A stretch of 64,000 nt of DNA, taken from the NCBI GenBank assembly GCA_963722175.1, contig CAVRKA010000003.1:496001-560000 (forward strand), given 5' to 3'. The DNA is from WHSW01 sp963722175. GTDB taxonomy: Bacteria; Actinomycetota; Thermoleophilia; Solirubrobacterales; 70-9. Numbering within the stretch: position 1 is the stretch's first letter; every line of letters begins with the position of its first letter. This document shows, piece by piece, positions 1 through 8,112 of the stretch. Below the pieces are notes generated by a model, which did not search any database, was not told where the DNA came from, and saw only the letters and a program-made list of their open reading frames with translations. The translations under genes were made by a program, and so were the position numbers.

Positions 1-1302
1 GCGGCGCTGCTACCGGCCGTCGTCGCCTCGCCCGCGGACGCGGCGTGGACGGCGCCGATCAACCTGTCGGCGCCCGGGCAAGGCGCTCTGCAGCCGCAGG
101 TGGCGGCGGCCGAAACGGGCGCCCTGTTCGCCTGGCAGCTCGCCGGGCCGGAGGGTCCGGCCCAGACCCGGGTGCGATCGTGGCCCGGCGCCCTCTCCTC
201 GACCCAGGAGCTGTCGGTCCACGGTGCCGAGCCCGGCGAGGTCAGCTTCGAGCCCGACGTCGCCGTCGGCGGCTCGGGCGGCGCGGTGTACGCGTGGGGG
301 CGGTACACGCAGCAGGGCGGCTCCGCGCCGCGGGTGCAGGCTCGCACGCGCTCGGCCGGCGGGACCCTGGGGCCGATTCGCAACCTCTCGCCGATCCTGG
401 GCGGTCTCGACAACGTCCACGTCGCCGCCAACTCAGACGGCGATGCCGTGGTCGTCTGGCAGGCCGACATGGGGACCTTCCATCAGGTCCAAGCGCGGAC
501 CATCTCCGCGGCCGGCGCGGTCGGACCGTTGCTGCAGCTGTCGGCGGCGGGCCAGGACGCGACCCGGCCCCAGGCCGGCGTCGACGCCGACGGCGGTGCC
601 GTTTTCGCCTGGCAGCGGCTCGATGGCACGAGCTTCCGCGCCGACGCGCGAGCGCTCTCCGCCGCCGGCGTCCTCGAGCCGATCACGCAGCTCTCGTCCT
701 CGCGCTGGACCTCGATCACACCGCAGGTCGCCGTCGACCCGGCCGGCGACGCCGTGTTCGTCTGGCGCAGCACCGACCCCGGCGGCGCAGGAGGAGGCCG
801 CATCGAGACGAGGGCCCGCCTGGCCGGGGGTTCGTACACCCGCAGGCAAACCGTGGCGGACGCCCCGGGCGACGCGCGCGACCCGCAGGTCGCGATGGCC
901 GACGACGGCGCCGCCCTCTACGCGTGGTGGAGGTCATCCGGGCCCCAGCAGTGGCTCAAGGTCCGCCCCCGCTCCGCGCTCGGAGGTCTCGGCACCGAGC
1001 AGACGGTGAGGGGCGTCACGGCACCGCAAACCCTGTCGCCGCCGCGGCTCACCGTCGATGCGGACGGCGACGCGGTGGTCGCCTGGGAGCTCTTCGACGC
1101 GAGTGCGACCGAGCCGCCGTGCTGCAACCTGGCCCAGGCGCGAACCCGGTCGGCCGGCGGCAGCTTCGGGCCGGTGCACACGCTCTCGGCGCCCGGCGCG
1201 AAGTCGGTCGAGGTCTCGAGCGACGCAAGCGGTGACGCAGTGGTGGTCTGGACGGGGTCCACCGGCGGCGTCGGCCGCGCCCAGGCCTCGGCCGGGCCCT
1301 AG
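1..1302 (+). CDS. Secreted repeat protein, probable beta-propeller (5' end cut off by window)
   Basis: The frame is open from base 1. It begins inside a signal peptide (hydrophobic AALLPAVVASPADAA, then a likely cleavage site), so the true start lies upstream. The mature part has about eight repeats of 45-60 residues, each with a small/Gly-Asp turn followed by a strand such as AVVVWQ, AVFAWQ, AVYAWG or ALYAWW. This spacing fits a seven- or eight-bladed propeller (inference from repeat pattern; no named family recognised). Two adjacent cysteines lie near the C-terminus (PPCCNLAQ). The stop is one base from the end of the convergent protease gene. Function is unknown; it is presumably extracellular or surface-bound. 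Confidence 0.72.
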   Translation, partial: AALLPAVVASPADAAWTAPINLSAPGQGALQPQVAAAETGALFAWQLAGPEGPAQTRVRSWPGALSSTQELSVHGAEPGEVSFEPDVAVGGSGGAVYAWGRYTQQGGSAPRVQARTRSAGGTLGPIRNLSPILGGLDNVHVAANSDGDAVVVWQADMGTFHQVQARTISAAGAVGPLLQLSAAGQDATRPQAGVDADGGAVFAWQRLDGTSFRADARALSAAGVLEPITQLSSSRWTSITPQVAVDPAGDAVFVWRSTDPGGAGGGRIETRARLAGGSYTRRQTVADAPGDARDPQVAMADDGAALYAWWRSSGPQQWLKVRPRSALGGLGTEQTVRGVTAPQTLSPPRLTVDADGDAVVAWELFDASATEPPCCNLAQARTRSAGGSFGPVHTLSAPGAKSVEVSSDASGDAVVVWTGSTGGVGRAQASAGP

Positions 1303-1303
1303 G

Positions 1304-4300
1304 TCAGTTGCACCGCGGCGAGTGCGTCAGGCCCCAGGCGTTGATCGTCCCGGTGTCGTCGCTGGCCACGTCGACGACCTTCAGAGTCCAGGTCCCGTTC
1401 GCGCTCTTGCCGTCGAACGCGGACAGCGGCGCCTCGGGCCTGAACGAGCCGTTGAACGGGGCCGCCCCGGTGGAGATCGCGGTCGCCGCCTCGTCGTCGA
1501 ACACCGTGTTGGTGAAGTTATCGCCGCTGCTTCCCCGGCGGTTGGACAGCGTCACCGTGGTGCTGTCGGGGCCGGTCAGCGAAATCACGAGGTCGCCGTC
1601 GAAGGTGTGGGTGATCGAGCCGATCCGCACGTTGAGGTCGGTGATCGAAACCGGGTCTCCGGCGATGGTGAGGACCGAGCTCGCTCCGGTCGGGTTGCCG
1701 TCGGGGATCGGCTTCGGGACGTCGGTGCTGTTGGTGTTCGTTGAGAGCGGCGTGCCGGTCGGGATCCCGAACTTCACCCGCCGCGGCCCCTGGGCGGTGG
1801 TGAGGTCGAGCGTCATCTGGGCGGTCCTCCCGCAAACGTAGTTGTCGGCCAACTTGACCCGGAACGTGGTCACGTTGGTGCCGGTCGTCCCGGCCGGGAT
1901 GTTCGGATAGGCCGAGGTGTCATCGAGCACCGTCGTCCGGGCGGAGCCGGAGAGCACCCCGTTGATCCCGGTCGCCGACGCGGTGCCGTTGTTGCGCAGC
2001 CGCTCCGTGAGCCGGAAGACCTCGCCCGGCTCGAGGAAGCCGTCGGCGTCACCGACGTCCGTGACCGTCGAGCCGTTGTGCGTCAGCACCGGGGAGCTGG
2101 CAGCCGGGTTGGCGTTCGACACGATCAGCGCGTAGTCCTGATCGGTCGCGTCGCCGTTGCCCGGCACCCCGTCGCCGGCGATGTTGGTACCCCGCACTTG
2201 GACGCTGAACGGCCCCGAAACGCCGGCGGGCAGGAAGACGTTCTCGACGTTGTTGCGCTGATCGGCGCTGCCGCCCGGGATCGAGACCCCGCCGGAGAAC
2301 ACGTTGCCCTTGTAGGCCCCCGTGCCCGTGCTCACGGTCAGGTCGAGGTCGTTGACGAACGCGTCGCCGGACGTCGGCCCCGGGGCGTCGGTCCAGACGA
2401 GCGTCACCTTGACGGGCTTGGTCGAGCTGACGGCCGAGTAGACGTCGTTCTCGGTCTCGCCGGATGCGTCGAACGGCGGGCCCTGGTCAATGAACTGGCG
2501 GGTGATGCCCCCGAGCAGGTTCTTGAGGCTGACCCGCCCCCAACCCTGGATCTGGGTGGGGATGTTGGCGTTCGTCCCCGCGGCGCCGTCGTTTCCGCCG
2601 ACCTGATCGACCGCCGTGTTGACCATGATCGCCTTGATCATCGCCGGCGTCGGGTTCGTCGTCCCGCCGCCGACCGTGCGGCGATACCAGTCGCGGATCA
2701 GCGCCGCGAACCCGGTCACCTCCGGCGCCGCCTGCGACGTCCCGGAGACGAGCGAGTAGCGGGTGCTCCCAGCCGGGAACTGCGGGTTGCAGGTGCCGCT
2801 GCCGTTGAAGTCGGGACCGGTCTGCGGCTGGGCGCCCGCCACGTGCGTGCCGGGCGCGACGATGTCGGGCTTGATCCGCCCGTCGTCGGTCGGTCCGCGG
2901 CTGGAGAAGTCGATGATGTCGCGGGCGTTGTTGGCGCCGGCGTCGGTGACGCCGCAGCCGTCGGTGCTGCCGATCGGGCGGATGTTCTCCGAGGCGCCCA
3001 CCGTGATCACGTTCTTCGCCGTCCCCGGGGCGCCGATCGTGTTCGCGCCGCCGCCCGAGTTGCCGGCGCTGAACACCTGGGTCAGCTGCTGGTTGCCCGG
3101 GGTGGCGGGCTGCGCGTCGCGGACCAGGAAGTCGGCCTCCTGCGAACTCGCGCTGTAGGCGCCACCCACTGCGGCCCCCCAGGAGTTGTTGGAGACACGT
3201 GCCCCGTGAGCGAAGGCGAAGGTGCGCAGCGCCGCGAACGAGGTGGAGACGTCGAAGTTGCCGGCGCAGTTGAAGATCTTCGTCGCTCCGAGCTTCGCCC
3301 GCGGGGCAATCCCGAGCCCGTAGTTGAAGCCCTGCGCATCCTCGACCGCCGCACCGCTCCCGTTGTTGAAGCCGGTCGCGATCGAGGCGACGTTGGTGCC
3401 GTGGCCGCCGCAGTCGCGGGCGTCGGCGTCGGCGGTCGCCTCCTGGGCGTACTGGATCCGGCTGGCCGCCGCGGCGTTGCCATTGAGGAAGAAGTCGGGG
3501 TGCGAGCCGGCGGGGACCGGGACGACGCCCTTGTCGATCCCCTCGTCGGTGATGTCGACGGTGTCGTTCTGCAGGCCCCCCGGGAAGCCGCTGTTGTTGA
3601 GGTAGCTGAGGTACCCGGGGCCGGAGAGCGTGCTGCCGGCCGCGTTGACCTTCCCGGCGACGATCGACGCCGCGCGCTCGTCGAGCAGCTCCGGCTCGAC
3701 CCACGGCTCGACGCTGACCACGGCGGGATCGTGCGCCAGCTCGGCCACGTCCGCCGGATCGATCGCGGCGAACTCGGTCACCGTGCCCGCGTGGACCGCC
3801 GGGCCGCGCAGGCGCTCGCCCTCGGCGATCAGGCCGCGCGCTGCCGCTCCCGGCGCGCCGGCGAGCGTCTGGACGGCGACCGCGGCCGTCCCCGACGAGG
3901 CGATCCCGGGGGCCGTCTTGTCCGTGGCGGTGAACCGGGTGACGGCGCGGACGCCGGGCGCGCCGTCGAGCTCGGCGACCGCCGCCGCCTGATCGCCCGG
4001 CGCGTAGACGACGTAGGCGTTCGCGGCGATGTAGGTGACGATCGTCGCGCCGGTCGCGCGCACCTCGTCGAGCCAGGCGTCCTTCACCGGGCCGACGAAC
4101 TGGACCAGCGCCAGGGACGGTCCCCCTGCCGCCCGCAGCGCCGGCTTCGAGGCCGGATCGGCCGCACCGTCGGCGGCGGTCACCACGCGCATGTCGTCGC
4201 GCCGGTCGGCGCCGGCGTCGATCAGCTGCTGGGCGCCCGGGCCGTCGGCAGAGACGACTGTGAAGGACTCGTAGCGGGCGATCACCCGGGCCTCCGAGGC

Positions 4301-4504
4301 CTTGATCGCGGCCTGCCCGGGAGCGGTGGCGGGGACCAGGAACAGGTGGCGTCCGGTCGGCACCTCGGCCCCGGCCGCGGCGGCGTCGTCGGCCGGCTTC
4401 GTCGAATCTGACGCGGCGCCCGCGGAGCCCGCGATGACCGCCGCGGCGACGGCGGCAAACGCGCACGAGACGACGGTCCGCCTCGACGACGTCGCGTCCT
4501 TCAT
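1304..4504 (-). CDS. Secreted subtilisin-like serine protease (S8) with C-terminal P-domain
   Basis: A 1066-residue exported peptidase. Residues 1-30 form a signal peptide. A long N-terminal region (about 45-280) probably acts as propeptide. The S8 catalytic domain spans about 310-610, with Asp in VDITDEGID (about D320), His in CGGHGTNVASIATG (H368), the oxyanion Asn in FSAGNSGG (N482) and Ser in VSGTSQAAPEVTGFAALI (S590). Beyond a linker and beta-rich region, the last 120 residues form a proprotein-convertase P-domain ending NGTWTLKVVDVASDD...INAWGL. It likely degrades extracellular protein. ATG start, with upstream sequence holding a relic of a second P-domain. Confidence in the class is high; the substrate is unknown. 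Confidence 0.93.
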   Translation of the reverse strand: MKDATSSRRTVVSCAFAAVAAAVIAGSAGAASDSTKPADDAAAAGAEVPTGRHLFLVPATAPGQAAIKASEARVIARYESFTVVSADGPGAQQLIDAGADRRDDMRVVTAADGAADPASKPALRAAGGPSLALVQFVGPVKDAWLDEVRATGATIVTYIAANAYVVYAPGDQAAAVAELDGAPGVRAVTRFTATDKTAPGIASSGTAAVAVQTLAGAPGAAARGLIAEGERLRGPAVHAGTVTEFAAIDPADVAELAHDPAVVSVEPWVEPELLDERAASIVAGKVNAAGSTLSGPGYLSYLNNSGFPGGLQNDTVDITDEGIDKGVVPVPAGSHPDFFLNGNAAAASRIQYAQEATADADARDCGGHGTNVASIATGFNNGSGAAVEDAQGFNYGLGIAPRAKLGATKIFNCAGNFDVSTSFAALRTFAFAHGARVSNNSWGAAVGGAYSASSQEADFLVRDAQPATPGNQQLTQVFSAGNSGGGANTIGAPGTAKNVITVGASENIRPIGSTDGCGVTDAGANNARDIIDFSSRGPTDDGRIKPDIVAPGTHVAGAQPQTGPDFNGSGTCNPQFPAGSTRYSLVSGTSQAAPEVTGFAALIRDWYRRTVGGGTTNPTPAMIKAIMVNTAVDQVGGNDGAAGTNANIPTQIQGWGRVSLKNLLGGITRQFIDQGPPFDASGETENDVYSAVSSTKPVKVTLVWTDAPGPTSGDAFVNDLDLTVSTGTGAYKGNVFSGGVSIPGGSADQRNNVENVFLPAGVSGPFSVQVRGTNIAGDGVPGNGDATDQDYALIVSNANPAASSPVLTHNGSTVTDVGDADGFLEPGEVFRLTERLRNNGTASATGINGVLSGSARTTVLDDTSAYPNIPAGTTGTNVTTFRVKLADNYVCGRTAQMTLDLTTAQGPRRVKFGIPTGTPLSTNTNSTDVPKPIPDGNPTGASSVLTIAGDPVSITDLNVRIGSITHTFDGDLVISLTGPDSTTVTLSNRRGSSGDNFTNTVFDDEAATAISTGAAPFNGSFRPEAPLSAFDGKSANGTWTLKVVDVASDDTGTINAWGLTHSPRCN

Positions 4505-4636
4505 GACTCAGCCCTTCTGTCGTTCGTGACCCGGCCCCCCCGGGCAATCGACACCAGGGTACCCCGGCGAGCGAGCGAGGGTCAAGCGGTCCGGCGTGCG
4601 TCAGGAGCGCAACTGCCCCGCCCGGGTCGAAACCGC

Positions 4637-4745
4637 TCAGCAGAGCGGCGCAGGCGTCAGGCCCCAGGCGTTGATCGTGCCGACGTCGGGAGCCGACCGA
4701 GTCGACGACCTTCAGGGTCCAGGTCCCGTTCGGGTTCTTGCCTAC
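4637..4745 (-). pseudogene. Relic of a second P-domain C-terminus
   Basis: On the minus strand this short stretch reads NPNGTWTLKVVDSVGS and then, after a one-base frame change near 4690-4700, VGTINAWGLTPAPLC followed by TGA at 4637-4639. Both halves match the last about 40 residues of the intact protease (NGTWTLKVVDVASDD, TGTINAWGL). No catalytic domain remains upstream, where the acetone-carboxylase-like gene begins. The rest of 4505-4795 holds the protease's 5' flank and nothing else I recognise. It is probably the tail of a deleted duplicate protease gene. Confidence 0.75.
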
Positions 4746-4795
4746 AGTGGTTCGCTGCGCAGCCCTAACCCCGCGAGCGCATGCCGTCAATCGAC

Positions 4796-6931
4796 TCAGG
4801 TCGCCGCCCCGAGGTGGAAGATCCCGTGGCGGTCGAGGCGCGCGTTGCGCCCCGGCGGGATCGTGAAAGTGGTCGCCGAGTGCTCGACGATCGCCGGGCC
4901 CTCGATCTCGTGCCCGGCCTCGACCCCCTCGAGCCGGACGACCGCCGTCTCGGCGTCGCCGTCCGCCCAGCGGACCGTCCTGGTGGCGCTCACTGGAGGC
5001 GATCCCGAGACCTCGTCGAGCTCCGGCAGCGCCGGCTTTTCGACCTCGACCGAGCCGTGGACGATCGCCTGGGTGATCAGGTAGCCGAGCTCGGGTGAGC
5101 GCGCCGAGCGCGCGTAGACCTTGGAGTAGGCCTGCTCGAACTCGTCGATCAGCGCGTCGACGTGCCCGGCCTCCTCCATCTCCAGGTGCGGGGAGACGAT
5201 CTCGATGTCGTTGAGCTGGCCGTAGTACTGCATCCTCACCGCGTGGGTGAAGCGGATCCGCTCGCGCTCGACGCCGGATTTCGCGAACTCCGCGGCCACC
5301 CGCTCCTGCAGCCCCTGCCAGGCGCCGGTGACCATGAACCCGATCCCCGCCTTCTCCATCTCGCCGGCGGCCGGGAGGATCGGCATGTCGACCGTCTGGT
5401 CGTAGCGGTATTCGAAGTCCGCGCAGGCGCAACCGTAGGCCGAGAACCCCGCGGCCCAGGCCGGGACGAGGATGTCGCGATAGCTGACCCCCTCGGTGTA
5501 TCCGGCGACGTGCAGCGGCCCGCCGCCGCCGTAGCAGAGCAGCGCGTAGTCGGCCGGCGAGTAGCCCCTGCCGAGGATCCGCCCGACCGCCTCGTTCTTG
5601 AGCGTCTGCTCGAACAGCTCGATCACCCCCGCGGCGGCGTCCTCGACCCCGAGTCCGAGCGGGTCGGCGACCTGGCGCTTGACCTCGGCACGGGCGCGCT
5701 CGGGGTCGAGGGTGACGTCGCCGCCGAGGAAGTACTCGGGGTTGACCCGGCCGAGGACGACGTTGAGGTCGGTGACCGAGACCGTGTCGAGCCCGCCCTC
5801 GGGCCAGCTGACGCCGATCCGCGAGCCGGCCGAGTCCGGGCCGAGCTCGGGGCGGTTGGAGTTCGGGTTGACCCGCACGAACGATCCGGTGCCGGCGCCG
5901 ATCGAGTCGATCTTGACCAGCGGCATGTTGAGCATGAAGCGGGCGATATCGGGCGTCGGGGTGATCTCGAAGCGGCCGTCGGTGATCAGCGCGATGTCGA
6001 ACGACGTACCGCCGATGTCGGTGCAGAGCACGTTCGGCAGCCCCATCCGCTCGGCCAGCGACTGGCCGCCGACGACGCCGCCGATCGGCCCGGACACAAG
6101 CGTCGTCGCCAGCTCCTTGGCCTCGATCGAGATCGTCCCGCCGTGCGAGGCCATCACCCGCAGCTCGAAGCCGGCGCCCGCCGCCTTGGTCTCGTCGCGG
6201 ACCTTCTGCATCGTCCCGCGCGAGGGCTCGGCAGCGTACGCCTCGACCAGGGTCGAGTTCAGCCGCGGCAGGTCGCGGCGCAGCGGGTAGAGCTCGGACG
6301 CCAGGTAGACCGGCAGCTCCGGCACCCCGCGCTCGGCCTTCACCTCCGCGACGATCTCGCCGACGCGGAGCTCGTGGGCGGCATTGCGGTAGCCGAACAG
6401 CAGGCAGACGCAGATCCCCTCGACCCCGGCGTCGATCAGTTGCTCGGCGGCCTCGCGGGCATCGGCCTCGCGCAGCGGCAGCACCTCGGCGCCGAGCACG
6501 TCGATCCGTCCCCGCACCCCCTTGACCAGCTCGCGCTCGACGATCGGCTCGTTGTGGAAGTGCGTGGCGATGTGGAGCCGATCGGAGTAGGAGAAGCCGA
6601 GGTAGGTCTGGATCCCGCGCTCGATCCGCAGGTAGTCCTCCTGGCCCGCGCTGACGATCGCCCCGATCCGCCGCCCCGTCCGGGAGAGCAATCTGTTCAG
6701 CATCGCGGTCCCCGAGTAGATCCCGGAGGCGATCTCGCCGAACGACTCCGCCGGGCTCGAACCCCACTGCTCGAGCGCGTCGCGGGCCGACTCCATGAAC
6801 CCGACCGACTCGTCCTCGGGCGTCGTCTGCGCCTTGCCGACCACGAACGAGCCCGCCTCGTCGACGATGAAGGTGTCGGTCATCGTCCCGCCGGCGTCAA
6901 TCGCCAGCACCCGTGGCTCGTGCTCGGGCAT
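4796..6931 (-). CDS. Hydantoinase/acetone carboxylase beta-subunit-like (HyuA family) ATPase
   Basis: A 711-residue protein of the hydantoinase A/oxoprolinase superfamily (actin-like ATPase fold). The N-terminus has the phosphate-binding loop AIDAGGTMTDTFIVDE; a second loop, CTDIGGTSFDIALI, lies mid-protein. Several stretches (SGIYSGTAMLNRLLSRTG, GFSYSDRLH, VRGRIDVLGAEVLPLRE) resemble, from memory, acetone carboxylase beta subunits more than 5-oxoprolinases. In those enzymes this subunit uses ATP to activate the substrate and works with a HyuB-like alpha subunit and a small gamma subunit. Neither is adjacent here, so it is an orphan. ATG start. Substrate not assigned. Confidence 0.82.
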   Translation of the reverse strand: MPEHEPRVLAIDAGGTMTDTFIVDEAGSFVVGKAQTTPEDESVGFMESARDALEQWGSSPAESFGEIASGIYSGTAMLNRLLSRTGRRIGAIVSAGQEDYLRIERGIQTYLGFSYSDRLHIATHFHNEPIVERELVKGVRGRIDVLGAEVLPLREADAREAAEQLIDAGVEGICVCLLFGYRNAAHELRVGEIVAEVKAERGVPELPVYLASELYPLRRDLPRLNSTLVEAYAAEPSRGTMQKVRDETKAAGAGFELRVMASHGGTISIEAKELATTLVSGPIGGVVGGQSLAERMGLPNVLCTDIGGTSFDIALITDGRFEITPTPDIARFMLNMPLVKIDSIGAGTGSFVRVNPNSNRPELGPDSAGSRIGVSWPEGGLDTVSVTDLNVVLGRVNPEYFLGGDVTLDPERARAEVKRQVADPLGLGVEDAAAGVIELFEQTLKNEAVGRILGRGYSPADYALLCYGGGGPLHVAGYTEGVSYRDILVPAWAAGFSAYGCACADFEYRYDQTVDMPILPAAGEMEKAGIGFMVTGAWQGLQERVAAEFAKSGVERERIRFTHAVRMQYYGQLNDIEIVSPHLEMEEAGHVDALIDEFEQAYSKVYARSARSPELGYLITQAIVHGSVEVEKPALPELDEVSGSPPVSATRTVRWADGDAETAVVRLEGVEAGHEIEGPAIVEHSATTFTIPPGRNARLDRHGIFHLGAAT

Positions 6932-7003
6932 CCGGGCCGGAGCCTATTTGGAGACAACGAACAACAACGGGCAGGTGGGAGGTGGGCAAGGCGGCGCGAG
7001 CCA

Positions 7004-7048
7004 ATCAATCGGTTTCGCGTCCAACAGTTGGATGCGAAACCGATCGAT
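7004..7048. repeat. Long hairpin, copy 1 of a dispersed element
   Basis: An almost perfect inverted repeat with 21-base arms (7004-7024 and 7028-7048; two mismatches that become G-U wobbles in one RNA strand) and a three-base centre. The left side contains AATCAATCGGTTTCGCG (7003-7019). The identical 17-mer occurs again near 15.0 kb inside another hairpin. It starts three bases after the stop of the minus-strand gene ending at 7051, so it may also act as a transcript-end structure, but no T-tract follows. Confidence 0.75.
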
Positions 7049-7050
7049 AC

Positions 7051-8112
7051 TCAGTACTTCACGAACCCGTCCAGCTCCAGGACGCCGTTCTGGCCGTCGA
7101 GCGTGTTGTGGTCGTGTGCGGCCAGGTCCTCGCCCTTGATCCCGCGGTACTTCCCCGTCCCCCCGGTGAAGTCGGCGGTCCCCGTGAAGTCGATCTCGTT
7201 GCCGCTGATCACGTAGGTCATCGCCACGGTGCCGAACGCCGAGCCCCGCGCAGCGTCGATCTCGAACGTCCCGGTCGCCGTCCAGTTGTCGCCGAAGGTG
7301 ACCACGAGGTCGATCGTCCCGTCGCCGAACGGCTCCCCCGCCACCGTGCCCTGGTCATGAGCCGTGCCCTGGGACGGCGAGTCGACCATCCGGGTCGTGC
7401 CGTCGAGGTCGACGCGATGGCGCTCGCGGCGCTGCTCCCGCGGCAGCAGCTGGTAGGTGTTGGTGAGGTCGTCCTGGATGACCGTCGCGGTGCCCCGGGC
7501 CCGCAGGATGAGGTCGTGCCGCAGGACCCGGCTGCGGTATCGCCACCCGGGCGGCAGCTCGAGCCGGTCGCCGAGCGAGCGCAGCTCGCCGATCGCCAGC
7601 TGCGGGTCGCGGATCTGCGAGTAGCTCTGCATCAGGTAGGTGCGGCCGTTCGGCGCCAGCAGCTCGTAGACCCGGCGCCCCGCCTCCCAGATCCAGGTGT
7701 TGTGGCGCTCGATCGTCCGCTCGCCGTAGGCCCGCGCGACCAGCTCGTCGGCGCTGTGGATCGAGATCGTCGCCACCTTGCGCATCCGCAGGCCGTCGAA
7801 CGAGCGCTCCCGGCCCGGGTTGCCGGCCGCCGAGTCCATCAGGAAGTGGCGGGGACCGTTGAGGATCACGGCGCGGGCGCCGAGCTCCTGCGCCAGCGCC
7901 CCGGCGTCGATCGCCTCCCACTTCGCCGCCGGGCAGTCGTTGAGGCCGATCGTGTTGAAGACTGTGACCTTCGCGTCCGGAATCTCGCCGGTGAGCACGA
8001 GAACTTCGCAGTAGCGGGCGTCGTGGAAGTCGATCGGCGGCTTCGCCGCGGCGGCGGCGGGGACTGCGAGCGCCGCGACCGCGGCCAGCACACCGAGCTT
8101 CACGATCCTCAC
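7051..8112 (-). CDS. Secreted protein of unknown function with allene-oxide-cyclase-like C-terminal barrel
   Basis: A 353-residue exported protein. The signal peptide (residues 1-23) ends in PAAAAAKP. Residues about 25-230 are not recognised; one stretch (GARAVILNGPRHFLMDS) suggests an alpha/beta fold. The last about 110 residues, with GTVAMTYVISGNE and FTGGTGKYRGIKGE, resemble the allene oxide cyclase/dirigent-type barrel found in small secreted bacterial proteins (family knowledge; assignment tentative). Its start overlaps the stop of the upstream sulfatase gene by four bases, so the two are translationally coupled and probably share a role outside the membrane. A long hairpin follows its stop. 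Confidence 0.75.
   Translation of the reverse strand: MRIVKLGVLAAVAALAVPAAAAAKPPIDFHDARYCEVLVLTGEIPDAKVTVFNTIGLNDCPAAKWEAIDAGALAQELGARAVILNGPRHFLMDSAAGNPGRERSFDGLRMRKVATISIHSADELVARAYGERTIERHNTWIWEAGRRVYELLAPNGRTYLMQSYSQIRDPQLAIGELRSLGDRLELPPGWRYRSRVLRHDLILRARGTATVIQDDLTNTYQLLPREQRRERHRVDLDGTTRMVDSPSQGTAHDQGTVAGEPFGDGTIDLVVTFGDNWTATGTFEIDAARGSAFGTVAMTYVISGNEIDFTGTADFTGGTGKYRGIKGEDLAAHDHNTLDGQNGVLELDGFVKY

Noticed and set aside
2487..6767. A minus-strand open frame over 1400 codons long crossing the protease and HyuA-like genes
   Set aside because: Its translation is Arg/Gly-rich and low in complexity, and it overlaps two genes with clear motifs. It reflects high GC content. It was useful only for revealing the P-domain relic around 4.7 kb.
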